Below are positions 44,420-52,634 of a DNA stretch of 64,000 bases, piece by piece (within the stretch, counting starts at the first letter, position 1; the number at the start of each line of letters is the position of its first letter). Origin of the DNA: CAYYUA01 sp964542585 (GTDB lineage Bacteria > Bacteroidota > Bacteroidia > CAILMK01 > CAYYUA01); contig CAZIUI010000006.1 of the NCBI GenBank assembly GCA_964542585.1, positions 39,996-103,995 of the forward strand, written 5' to 3'. Below the pieces are notes generated by a model. The model was given only the letters and a program-made list of their open reading frames with translations. It was not told where the DNA came from and did not search any database. The position numbers and the translations under genes are program-made.

Positions 44420-46228
44420 TTATACCTGCTGGTTTTTATTGTTACGCTCGTACATTTCATTGATGGCATCGGTGAAGTTTTTTGTAACAGCCTGCCGCCG
44501 GATCTTCATACTTGGGGTTAGTTCACCCGATTCCTGGGATAAACTACGGGGAATAATGTTAATGCGTTTGATCTGCTGGCTTTTACTAAGCCCCTTATTT
44601 ACTTGCCTGACCACTTTCTGATAAGCTTGGAAAACCGCCTTTTTATTTACCATTTCCTCAGTGGTACGGTAGGTTATGTTATGCTGAAGGCAATAGTCTT
44701 CAAGCTCTTCGAAAGCCGGCACAATTAAAGCACCGGGAAGTTCACGGTTTTTACCTACTATCACGGCATTATCGACCAATAAAGACTCGCGCAGGCGATT
44801 TTCTATGGGCCCTGGCGCTATAAACTTGCCACTAGAGGTTTTGAAAAGGTCATCTTTCCGATCAGTAACGGTAAGGAATTTCCCATCAAAACTACCGATA
44901 TCCCCGGTGTAAAACCAGCCGTTATCATCGATAGCACTCTGGGTAGCCGCCGGATCGTTGTAATAACCTTTCATCACATTAGGCCCCGCTACCAGTATTT
45001 CACCATCCTCATCAATTTTTACCTGACATCCGGGGATCGGCGGACCGACCGTCCCGATTCTTCGATTGTCAACATCAAAACGATTAACCGAGACTACGGG
45101 CGAGGTTTCCGTTAATCCATAGCCCTCTAATATAGGTATACCAGCAGCTGTAAAAATCCGCTGCAACCTTGGTGATAAAGGTGCACTACCTGAAACCATG
45201 GTCATTAACTCGCCACCAAAGGCATCCCGCCAACGGGAATAGACAAGCTTATCGTAAAATTGGCGTTTTTGACGGTACCACCAGCTATTATTCCCCAATC
45301 GATAATTTTCGGCATGCTTAATGGCCGAGAAAAACACTTGGCGTTTAAAGCCCTTCAGGTTCAGACCTTCATGTATGAGTTTTTCATAAAGCTTTTCGAT
45401 AACGCGGGGGACAGCTGTAAAAATGTGTGGTTTAATTTCCCGGGCATTTTCCCCTATAGCCTGCATGCTTTGGGCATAGTAAATGGAAACTCCCGCAAAA
45501 ACATACAAGTAGGTCAACATCCGCTCAAAAACGTGGTTGAGCGGAAGGAAACTCAAGGCACGGCTATGGTAATCCACTGGAAGCAAGCTGATGCAATTCA
45601 GCACATTGCTGACGATGTTATCATGGGTCAACATCACACCTCTAGGATCACCGGTTGTTCCTGAGGTGTAAATAATAGTGGCCAGCTCCTGAGGCTGAAC
45701 CCGCTTACGAAGGGCTACCAGTTCATTCAGGTTCCGGTTTTGCCCCTTTTCCAGCAAATCATTCCAGTGGGGAACATCCTTGACTTGATCAAAAGCAAAA
45801 ACCCATTTTAAGGCCGGCAATTCGTCCCAAACCGAGGCAATTTTCTGGTAAAGCCCTTCATTGGCAACAAAAGCAAGTTTTACTTTGGCATCATCCAGGA
45901 TGAAGCGGCACTCCTCGGGGGTTACAGTAGGAAACAACGGTACATTTACCGCGCCCATTTGTAGCAAACCATTGTCTACTAACAGCCACTCGGGCCTATT
46001 TTCAGAAATAATGGCTATGCGGTCATTGGGCGCCACCCCTAACTCCAATAAGCCCTTGCTGACCATGTTCACATACTCAATGCACTTCACGGTACTGTAT
46101 TGCATCCACTCCCCGGACCAGGAATCGGGTTCTGGTCCTTTCTTAGCAGCTAAGGCATCTTCCTGCGGATAGTATTGAAGTTGATAAGGGAGAATATCAA
46201 TTAAAGTAGTAATCGGTTCGGAATCCAT
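44420..46228 (-). CDS. Long-chain fatty acid--CoA ligase
   Basis: The 602-residue protein has the AMP-binding motif YTSGTTGDPRG (187-197), the LEGYGLTETSPVVS motif, GWFYTGDIG and the DRKDDLFKTSSGKFIAPGPIE hinge region, all typical of FAA1-type long-chain acyl-CoA synthetases. It activates fatty acids to acyl-CoA at the inner face of the membrane. It starts at an ATG and faces smpB tail to tail with a 11-bp gap. The upstream divergent gap leads to trxA. Confidence 0.93.
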   Translation of the reverse strand: MDSEPITTLIDILPYQLQYYPQEDALAAKKGPEPDSWSGEWMQYSTVKCIEYVNMVSKGLLELGVAPNDRIAIISENRPEWLLVDNGLLQMGAVNVPLFPTVTPEECRFILDDAKVKLAFVANEGLYQKIASVWDELPALKWVFAFDQVKDVPHWNDLLEKGQNRNLNELVALRKRVQPQELATIIYTSGTTGDPRGVMLTHDNIVSNVLNCISLLPVDYHSRALSFLPLNHVFERMLTYLYVFAGVSIYYAQSMQAIGENAREIKPHIFTAVPRVIEKLYEKLIHEGLNLKGFKRQVFFSAIKHAENYRLGNNSWWYRQKRQFYDKLVYSRWRDAFGGELMTMVSGSAPLSPRLQRIFTAAGIPILEGYGLTETSPVVSVNRFDVDNRRIGTVGPPIPGCQVKIDEDGEILVAGPNVMKGYYNDPAATQSAIDDNGWFYTGDIGSFDGKFLTVTDRKDDLFKTSSGKFIAPGPIENRLRESLLVDNAVIVGKNRELPGALIVPAFEELEDYCLQHNITYRTTEEMVNKKAVFQAYQKVVRQVNKGLSKSQQIKRINIIPRSLSQESGELTPSMKIRRQAVTKNFTDAINEMYERNNKNQQV

Positions 46229-46385
46229 ACGGATATGGTCACTTTTGAAACCACTAAGCTAAAGAATATCGGTAGAATTTCGGTTACTAAACGTCAACCC
46301 TTAGCTTACGCTAGCTATAGGATATTAAAACCCATTTTTGGGTAAGAAGATTAGGAACGTCATTCGAAAGCGAATTTTTAGGAAG

Positions 46386-46393
46386 TATTTTTG
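46386..46393 (+). promoter_or_regulatory. Candidate -7 element upstream of trxA (TATTTTTG)
   Basis: The octamer fits TAnnTTTG and lies 38 nt before the trxA ATG. No clear -33 TTG is seen. Confidence 0.35.
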
Positions 46394-46431
46394 TTTAGAA
46401 TATTAGATTATTAACCTAAAAAAGAAGGATC

Positions 46432-46764
46432 ATGCCAGTTGAATTAACCGATCAAAATTTCAAGGAACAAGTATTGGAATCGGACAAGCCAGTATTGGTT
46501 GACTTTTGGGCTGAATGGTGCGGCCCATGCCTTCAGATGGCGCCAATGATCGATGAGCTTTCCAATGATTACGATGGCAAGGCTGTGATTGGCAAGCTTG
46601 ATGTAGACAGCAATCCCCAAACAGCATCCCAATATGGGATCCGCAACATTCCTACCCTTTTAATCTTCAAAAATGGGGAAGTTGTGGATAAGCAAGTAGG
46701 GGCTGCTCCCAAAAATGCGCTAAGCCAGAAACTGGAATCCCAACTTGCAAGCCAGGAAGGCTAA
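46432..46764 (+). CDS. trxA: Thioredoxin
   Basis: The 110-residue protein is a single thioredoxin fold with the redox motif WCGPC (cysteines at 30 and 33), the cis-proline NIPTLLIFK and the glycine in FKNGEVVDK. It is a general cytoplasmic disulfide reductase. It has no signal peptide. A strong terminator follows, so it is probably transcribed alone. Confidence 0.97.
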   Translation: MPVELTDQNFKEQVLESDKPVLVDFWAEWCGPCLQMAPMIDELSNDYDGKAVIGKLDVDSNPQTASQYGIRNIPTLLIFKNGEVVDKQVGAAPKNALSQKLESQLASQEG

Positions 46765-46786
46765 CCTTAATTTCCCAACGTTATTT

Positions 46787-46821
46787 AAAAGCCGTTCTTT
46801 AAAAAATAGAGCGGCTTTTTT
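46787..46821 (+). terminator. Rho-independent terminator after trxA
   Basis: A 12-bp stem (46787-46798 with 46808-46819, one G-U pair) with a 9-nt loop is followed by a run of T. It separates trxA from the DUF58 gene. Confidence 0.9.
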
Positions 46822-46849
46822 ATTGGTCTAAAAGGAGAACAAGCGATAA

Positions 46850-47773
46850 ATGGCCAACCCAAGAACCGATCAACTGGACCTTGAAACCCTGCGTCAATTT
46901 GACAACCTTGAGCTCATGGCCAAGCATGTGGTTGAAGGTTTCATCACCGGCCTCCACAAAAGCCCTTTTCATGGGTTTTCCGTTGAGTTTGCTGAGCACC
47001 GCCATTACAACCCCGGGGAACCCACCCGGCACATTGATTGGAAATTATATGCCCGAACTGAGCGGCTTTACACTAAGCAATACGAGGAAGAGACCAATCT
47101 CCGTTGCCAACTCTTAATTGACACTTCCTCTTCCATGATCTTTCCCAATGACCGGTTCAATAAACTCCAGTTCTCAACCTATTCGGCCGCTGCGCTTATC
47201 AAGCTTTTACAAAAACAGCGGGATGCTGTTGGACTTACCACCTTTGCTGATCAGATCGAAAATTTTGCTGAGCCCCGATCCAATGCCAAACATGCGCGTA
47301 TCCTTTACCACCAGCTGGAAAGCCTGTTGGGAAAGGATCAGCGTCAGCGTCAGACCGCTACAACTGATACCCTTCATACCATTGCCGAGGCCATCCACAA
47401 ACGGTCATTGATTATCCTTTTCAGCGATATGCTGGATAACCAAGCCAATGAAGAAAACCTGTTCAGTGCGCTTCAGCACTTGAAGCACAATAAGCATGAG
47501 GTCATCATTTTCCATGTCATGGATAAGCAGAAGGAAATGGAATTCACCTACGCTAACCGGCCATATCAATTCGTGGATCTTGAGACTGGCGAGAAAGTTA
47601 AGCTTTTCCCAAGCGAGGTTCGGGACCAATACTTGCAGCAGATCAATGACTACCGCCACCGGCTAAAGCTTCGATGCCAGCAGTACAACATTGAGTACGT
47701 GGAAGCCGATGTCAATGAAGGATTTCACCAGGTACTCATGCCTTACCTGATCAAGCGTAAAAAGCTTTCATAG
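46850..47773 (+). CDS. DUF58-domain protein (von Willebrand-like)
   Basis: The 307-residue protein has the DUF58 core motif EFAEHRHYNPGEPTRHIDWK, followed by a von Willebrand-like domain with LLIDTSSSM as the DxSxS metal site and IILFSDMLDN. Such proteins usually sit next to a MoxR AAA+ ATPase and BatA/BatB genes. Here neither MoxR nor Bat genes adjoin it, although a BatA-type gene lies at 37533. It is cytoplasmic by sequence; its role is probably as a MoxR partner. Confidence 0.88.
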   Translation: MANPRTDQLDLETLRQFDNLELMAKHVVEGFITGLHKSPFHGFSVEFAEHRHYNPGEPTRHIDWKLYARTERLYTKQYEEETNLRCQLLIDTSSSMIFPNDRFNKLQFSTYSAAALIKLLQKQRDAVGLTTFADQIENFAEPRSNAKHARILYHQLESLLGKDQRQRQTATTDTLHTIAEAIHKRSLIILFSDMLDNQANEENLFSALQHLKHNKHEVIIFHVMDKQKEMEFTYANRPYQFVDLETGEKVKLFPSEVRDQYLQQINDYRHRLKLRCQQYNIEYVEADVNEGFHQVLMPYLIKRKKLS

Positions 47774-47812
47774 TGTTTTTACGAGCTTTGCGCCTGCCTG
47801 GAAATCCTATAG

Positions 47813-48631
47813 ATGATGGTTGTTTTTCCCAACGCTAAGCTAAACCTTGGGCTAAATATTATTGAGCGCAGACCAGATGGCCTTCATAACCTGGAAAGCG
47901 TTTTTTATCCTTTACCGGTACATGATGCCCTGGAAGGTGTTCCGGCTGACGAATGGGAAATCACCTACTATGGGAACCCCATTCAAACTGATACGGGTGA
48001 GGATACCGTAAAGCAAGCGCTCAACCTCCTGGAAAAGCATTATTCCCTGTCAACAGCTAAAATTTGCTTACTAAAGCAAATTCCCCAAGCTGCGGGTCTA
48101 GCAGGAGGGTCATCTGATGGAGCATTTACCCTATCGCTTTTAAATAACCTCCAAACCATTGGTATACAAGAAGAGCAGCTAACCGCCATGAGCCAGGAAA
48201 TCGGTAGTGATTGCCCTTTTTTTATGACCAATAAACCAACGATGGTTACGGGGAAAGGAGATTTATTGGCACCTATCAGCCTTAACCTTTCGGATTATCA
48301 CTTTGGGGTTGTGGTACCAGATGTCGCTATCAGTACTAAAACGGCCTACCAGCAGATAACGCCCGGGAGATCAAAAATTCCGGTGTCTGAAGCTATTACC
48401 TATCCAATTGAAAAGTGGCCCCAGGTCTTGTATAATGATTTTGAGGCTTACGCTTTGAAAGCTTATCCCCACCTCAAGCAAATCAAATCCTCCCTTTACG
48501 AACAAGGTGCTATATACGCCTCTATGACTGGCAGCGGCAGCGCTTTTTACGGAATTTTCAGGAACCAGCCTAACTTATCCAAGCTTAATTGGCCGGAAGG
48601 TTATGAAATTTTTGAAGGCTTGTTTAAATAA
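47813..48631 (+). CDS. ispE: 4-diphosphocytidyl-2-C-methyl-D-erythritol kinase
   Basis: The 272-residue GHMP kinase has the N-terminal substrate motif FPNAKLNLGLNI, the ATP-binding glycine-rich motif AAGLAGGSSDGAF and the C-terminal MTGSGSAFYGIF. It phosphorylates the fourth intermediate of the non-mevalonate isoprenoid pathway, so this organism uses the MEP route. The second glycine of the usual GLGGGSSD is alanine here. It starts with two consecutive ATG codons. Its last 8 bp overlap the convergent dehydrogenase gene. Confidence 0.94.
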   Translation: MMVVFPNAKLNLGLNIIERRPDGLHNLESVFYPLPVHDALEGVPADEWEITYYGNPIQTDTGEDTVKQALNLLEKHYSLSTAKICLLKQIPQAAGLAGGSSDGAFTLSLLNNLQTIGIQEEQLTAMSQEIGSDCPFFMTNKPTMVTGKGDLLAPISLNLSDYHFGVVVPDVAISTKTAYQQITPGRSKIPVSEAITYPIEKWPQVLYNDFEAYALKAYPHLKQIKSSLYEQGAIYASMTGSGSAFYGIFRNQPNLSKLNWPEGYEIFEGLFK

Positions 48632-49706
48632 GGTTTAAACCAAACCGCTGCTGAATTCCATACAGATCCTGATACACCTTGTCATTCAGAGGAATGCCAT
48701 GCTTTAGCCTATTATATTCCATTTGCCGTTCCGGATCGCCCGGGATCTTAACCGGCTTATCTGCACTTTCAGGTGTCGTATCCCGCATGCTTTGTATCCA
48801 TTTATCCATCTGACGTTTAAAAGTAGATGCATCGCGGAAAGCGTCTACGCGCCAAACACCAAGAAAATGGCCAATCCCTTCACCCGTTTTTTCAGAATGA
48901 CTTTCCACATAGGGCACAAAAGGCGGAACCCAAGGACCAAAATTAGCACCTCCTAAAACCCCGCTTAGGATATCCGCCATTGCTCCTAGTGCATAGCCTT
49001 TGTGCCGGCTGCGCAGGGCATCACTACCAAGCGGTACCAAGGTTCCACCCTGCTCTACTACGTAGGGATCGTTGGAAGGCTGGCCATTAGACGCTTGGGC
49101 CCAACCTTCAGGTATGCGTTCTCCATTACGAGCAGCTACTTCCAGCTTACCGTTGGCCACAGTAGTAGTAGCCATATCAGCAATAAAGGGTGGTTCTGTT
49201 TCTGCGGGCACTGCCCAGCAAAACGGATTAGTACCAAGCTTAGGAGTAACGCCATTAGCCGGGGCCACAATGGGAGTAGCATTGGTACTTGCCATGCCGA
49301 TCATGTCTTCCGGCAAAGCCATCTCAGCATGGGCTGCTGCAATCCCGAAGTGTGTTGAATTATGCACAGTTACAAACCCACAACCCACATTCCTCGCCTT
49401 ATCAATGGCTAGCTGCATCCCTTTCTGCGCCACTAAAAGCCCCAGTTCCTGGTCAGCGTCCAGGTTAGCAGAAGAAGGCGTTTCATGAACCACAGCAGGA
49501 TCAGCCCCTACCTGTATCACCTCATAGTCTATCTGTCGCAAATAACCGCTTAATCGAGCTATTCCATGGGAATCAATGCCACGGAGGTCGGCTTTTAATA
49601 AGACTTCAGCTGCTTGCGCTGCTTTGGAATCCTCATAGCCTACAGCGGTAAGCACCTCCTGCACAAAACTGTTCAGCACTTCATAAGGGAATGTTGTTGT
49701 ACTCAA
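48624..49706 (-). CDS. Malate/L-lactate dehydrogenase family oxidoreductase
   Basis: The 360-residue protein has features of the ldh_2 (YlbC/ComC/MDH2) family, which is unrelated to classical malate dehydrogenase: LLKADLRGIDSHGIARLSGYL, TVHNSTHFGIAAAHAEMAL and KLGTNPFCWAVPAE. It oxidises a 2-hydroxy acid with NAD(P); malate, L-lactate and sulfolactate are all possible substrates. The start is TTG at 49706. It overlaps the end of ispE by 8 bp. Confidence 0.88.
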   Translation of the reverse strand: MSTTTFPYEVLNSFVQEVLTAVGYEDSKAAQAAEVLLKADLRGIDSHGIARLSGYLRQIDYEVIQVGADPAVVHETPSSANLDADQELGLLVAQKGMQLAIDKARNVGCGFVTVHNSTHFGIAAAHAEMALPEDMIGMASTNATPIVAPANGVTPKLGTNPFCWAVPAETEPPFIADMATTTVANGKLEVAARNGERIPEGWAQASNGQPSNDPYVVEQGGTLVPLGSDALRSRHKGYALGAMADILSGVLGGANFGPWVPPFVPYVESHSEKTGEGIGHFLGVWRVDAFRDASTFKRQMDKWIQSMRDTTPESADKPVKIPGDPERQMEYNRLKHGIPLNDKVYQDLYGIQQRFGLNLI

Positions 49707-49786
49707 GGGTTATCGTTTAAATTGATCTACTGCAAATGTCGGCTTTTCAGCGAAAGCGCTTTATGAGTGGCATACCTATTTTGCCT

Positions 49787-50875
49787 TTACTCCAGATCAA
49801 GTACCAGGTAACGGCTATCCCCAATTCCCTTTTTCTCTGCCAAGGTTTGCCATTTCAGCACTAGTTCGCGGAAATCCGGCGGTAAATGCTTTTCAAGGGC
49901 CAACTGCTGCCAGCCCTTGGGATGCTGAAAGGTCAGGGATTGGGCATGTAAAGCTTGGCGCGGGCATACTTCCATACAATTCTTTACAAACTGCCGGTAT
50001 TTCCCATCTCCAGGTCCGGATGCTAATTTATCACCTCCGTAAAGCTTATCGTTGAATACGGGGTGCCCCAGGTGCTCTAGGTGTGCGCGGATCTGATGGG
50101 TGCGGCCTGTTTCAAGCCGGCATTTAACCAGCGTAGCGTAACCAAACCGCGCGATTACCTGATAATGCGTTATGGCTGGTTTACCAACTTCGTCATCATC
50201 GTAAACAGCCATCGCCTTACGGTTTCGGATACTTCTGGCTAAATTGCCTTCGATCGTACCTGTATCCTGCCTGGGCTCTCCCCAAACAAGGGTGAGGTAC
50301 TGCCTGTCTACGGTTTTATTGGCAAATTGGTGAAAGAGGTCATTGATGGCCCGCTTTTGTTTTGCTACCACCAGCAAGCCGGAGGTTTCCTTATCAATCC
50401 GGTGAACGATACCCGGCCGGTCGTGTCCGTTAATCGTTTCAGGTAACGTATGAAAGTAGTGCAATAGCGCATTCACCAGCGTACCGGAATGGTTATTAAT
50501 ACCTGGGTGGACAACCATCCCGGCAGGCTTGTTGACTACCAGCACATAGTCATCCTCGTACACCCGGTCTATCGGAATATCCTCGGCCTTCAGGGTCATT
50601 TCTTCAGGCGGGCGCGGCATGACGACTTTAACCGTTTGCCCGGCTTTCACCTTGTGGTTGCTTTTGACGGGCTTGTCATTGATCAGCACTAATTGATTTT
50701 TAATACCCTCTTGTATCTGACTGCGGCTGATGTGGGAGATCTTGTTCATCAGGAATTTATCAACCCTTAGCGGCTCCTGTCCCCATCCAGACTGAAACCG
50801 GTAATGCTCATACAATACCTGTTCCTGTGTCTCAGGATCGGTTTCGTACTGGATCTTTTCGGGCTTTTCCGTCAT
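49787..50875 (-). CDS. RluD-type ribosomal large-subunit pseudouridine synthase
   Basis: From the ATG at 50875 the protein has 362 residues with an S4 RNA-binding domain (about 40-100, RVDKFLMNKISHISRSQIQ) and a RluA-family catalytic domain. The catalytic aspartate is in GIVHRIDKETSGLLVVAK, and LETGRTHQIRAHLEHLGHPV is the family signature. It converts uridines in 23S rRNA to pseudouridine; the exact site cannot be read. It is longer than RluD by N- and C-terminal extensions. A longer start at 50908 is open but less likely. Confidence 0.9.
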   Translation of the reverse strand: MTEKPEKIQYETDPETQEQVLYEHYRFQSGWGQEPLRVDKFLMNKISHISRSQIQEGIKNQLVLINDKPVKSNHKVKAGQTVKVVMPRPPEEMTLKAEDIPIDRVYEDDYVLVVNKPAGMVVHPGINNHSGTLVNALLHYFHTLPETINGHDRPGIVHRIDKETSGLLVVAKQKRAINDLFHQFANKTVDRQYLTLVWGEPRQDTGTIEGNLARSIRNRKAMAVYDDDEVGKPAITHYQVIARFGYATLVKCRLETGRTHQIRAHLEHLGHPVFNDKLYGGDKLASGPGDGKYRQFVKNCMEVCPRQALHAQSLTFQHPKGWQQLALEKHLPPDFRELVLKWQTLAEKKGIGDSRYLVLDLE

Positions 50876-50948
50876 TCCTGTAATATTGATTGCTATGCTT
50901 TTAAACACAAGTTGCCCAAAGTATGATCTCTAATTGTTGTTCCATCGC

Positions 50949-50976
50949 TTGAACCCGAAGCGAAATGCTAAATTTG
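50949..50976 (+). promoter_or_regulatory. Candidate promoter of hemB (TTG-N17-TAAATTTG)
   Basis: A -33 TTG (50949-50951) is followed after 17 nt by TAAATTTG (50969-50976), 18 nt before the hemB ATG. Both boxes fit the Bacteroidota consensus, the best two-box match found in the window. Confidence 0.5.
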
Positions 50977-50994
50977 TATCTTAAATAACCGGAT

Positions 50995-51975
50995 ATGCTT
51001 AGAAGACCTCGCCGGAACCGCAAAAATGCCCCTATTCGCAGGCATCAGCAAGAAACTCGTCTTTCGGTGGATAACCTGATCTACCCCTTATTTGTGGTAG
51101 ACGGTGAGGAAAAGCAAGAGCCGATCCCCAGTATGCCGGGTGCTTACCGCTATTCCATTGATAACTTATTAAAGGAGGTGGAAGCGGCTTTAAAACTTGG
51201 ATTGAAGAGTTTTATCATTTTTCCGGCTGTGGAAGATCATCTAAAAGACGCTACCGCTAGCTATAGTTACAACCCTGATAACTTTTACCTCAAGGCCATT
51301 CAGCGTATCAAACAGCATTTACCAGAAGCCAGCGTTATCACCGATGTTGCAATGGATCCCTATAGCTCGGACGGCCATGACGGGTTGGTAAAAAATGGGA
51401 AAGTGGTCAATGACGACACTTTACCCATTCTTACTAAAATGGCTAATGCGCAAGCGGATGCCGGTGCAGATATTATCGGGCCTTCGGACATGATGGATGG
51501 CCGCGTGGGGTACATAAGGGATGCATTAGATAGCCGGGGATACCAGGAAGTAAGTATCATGGCCTATACCGCCAAATATGCCACAGCTTACTACGGGCCT
51601 TTCAGGGATGCCTTGGCTAGTGCTCCCGAAGGTGGAAGCAAAGCTGATTACCAAATGGACCCGGCTAATCAACGGGAAGCGTTGGAAGAGGCTTACCTGG
51701 ATTACCAAGAAGGGGCTGATTACATGATGGTCAAACCAGCCCTTCACTACCTGGACGTCATTTACCGCTTGCATGCCGAATTTCATATACCCATTGCTGC
51801 CTATCATGTCTCAGGCGAGTATGCCATGTTAAAAGCTGCTGCCCAACAAGGATGGCTGGATTACAACGAAACCATGGCTGAATCGCTATTAAGTATACGA
51901 AGGGCCGGTGCAAGGGCGATCATTAGCTATGCAGCTAAGGATTACGCCGCTTTGGTTCAAAACCAAACCTTTTAA
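50995..51975 (+). CDS. hemB: Delta-aminolevulinic acid dehydratase (porphobilinogen synthase)
   Basis: The 326-residue protein joins two 5-aminolevulinates to porphobilinogen in heme synthesis. The active-site lysine regions appear as MAYTAKYATAYYGPFRDA and MVKPALHYLDV. The metal-binding stretch reads DVAMDPYSSDGHDG (residues 117-130), with aspartates in place of the zinc-binding cysteines, so this is the zinc-independent, aspartate-type enzyme like that of Pseudomonas. The methyltransferase gene starts 1 bp after its stop codon. Confidence 0.96.
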   Translation: MLRRPRRNRKNAPIRRHQQETRLSVDNLIYPLFVVDGEEKQEPIPSMPGAYRYSIDNLLKEVEAALKLGLKSFIIFPAVEDHLKDATASYSYNPDNFYLKAIQRIKQHLPEASVITDVAMDPYSSDGHDGLVKNGKVVNDDTLPILTKMANAQADAGADIIGPSDMMDGRVGYIRDALDSRGYQEVSIMAYTAKYATAYYGPFRDALASAPEGGSKADYQMDPANQREALEEAYLDYQEGADYMMVKPALHYLDVIYRLHAEFHIPIAAYHVSGEYAMLKAAAQQGWLDYNETMAESLLSIRRAGARAIISYAAKDYAALVQNQTF

Positions 51976-51976
51976 A

Positions 51977-52552
51977 ATGGCACTAAAGGAAACTTGGAGC
52001 TATCTGCGGAATTTCATGAAGGATCCTAAAGTAGGGGCTGTTACTCCATGTTCCAGACATACGGTAAAACGGCTTTGCGATAAGCTGGAGCTCAACCAGG
52101 TTCAGACGGTGGTTGAATATGGGCCCGGCTCCGGTGTGTATACCCGTTATCTCCTTAATCACATGCCTGCTGAGGCCAAATTGATCGTCATTGAGATCAA
52201 TGAGACATTTGTCAATAAACTGCAGCCCCTAGCTGAACAAGATTCCCGGCTACGAATACATCATGCCCAAGTGGAAAGACTCTCCTCCATCCTTGAATGG
52301 GAGGGCGTAGCGGAGATGGATGCCGTCATATCGGGAATCCCATTCTCCATGATACCGTTAAAGGCTAAAGAGCGGATCCTATCAGAAACCAACAAATACC
52401 TGAAACCCGGTGGTAAATTTCTGGCCTACCAAACCTCTTTTGCTCTTGTTCCGAAGCTTAAGGTTTATTTTGATGAAGTACGCAAAGACCTAGAGCCCAA
52501 AAACATACCGCCAATGTATTTAATGGAAGGGCGGAAACTCAAAACCCGGTAA
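51977..52552 (+). CDS. Small SAM-dependent methyltransferase (phospholipid-methyltransferase-like)
   Basis: From the ATG at 51977 the protein has 191 residues. SAM motif I appears as VVEYGPGSGVYTRYLLNHM with the acidic ribose-binding residue in VIEINETFV. This is the pattern of the PmtA-like methyltransferases, which resemble rRNA adenine dimethylases. A phospholipid headgroup is a possible substrate, but this is inference. It follows hemB directly, so they share a transcript; no link to heme is known to me. An earlier start inside hemB was not used. Confidence 0.75.
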   Translation: MALKETWSYLRNFMKDPKVGAVTPCSRHTVKRLCDKLELNQVQTVVEYGPGSGVYTRYLLNHMPAEAKLIVIEINETFVNKLQPLAEQDSRLRIHHAQVERLSSILEWEGVAEMDAVISGIPFSMIPLKAKERILSETNKYLKPGGKFLAYQTSFALVPKLKVYFDEVRKDLEPKNIPPMYLMEGRKLKTR

Positions 52553-52634
52553 ACTGCAAGGTTTAAGGATACGGCATTCAAGTTCTATGGTATCCGCTTT
52601 GTTTTCACTAGCAAATGCCCTTATTCTAGCAGAG

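Noticed and set aside
51908..51976. Methyltransferase start inside hemB
   Set aside because: The ATG 1 bp after the hemB stop fits the domain start better, and the extra residues come from the hemB overlap.
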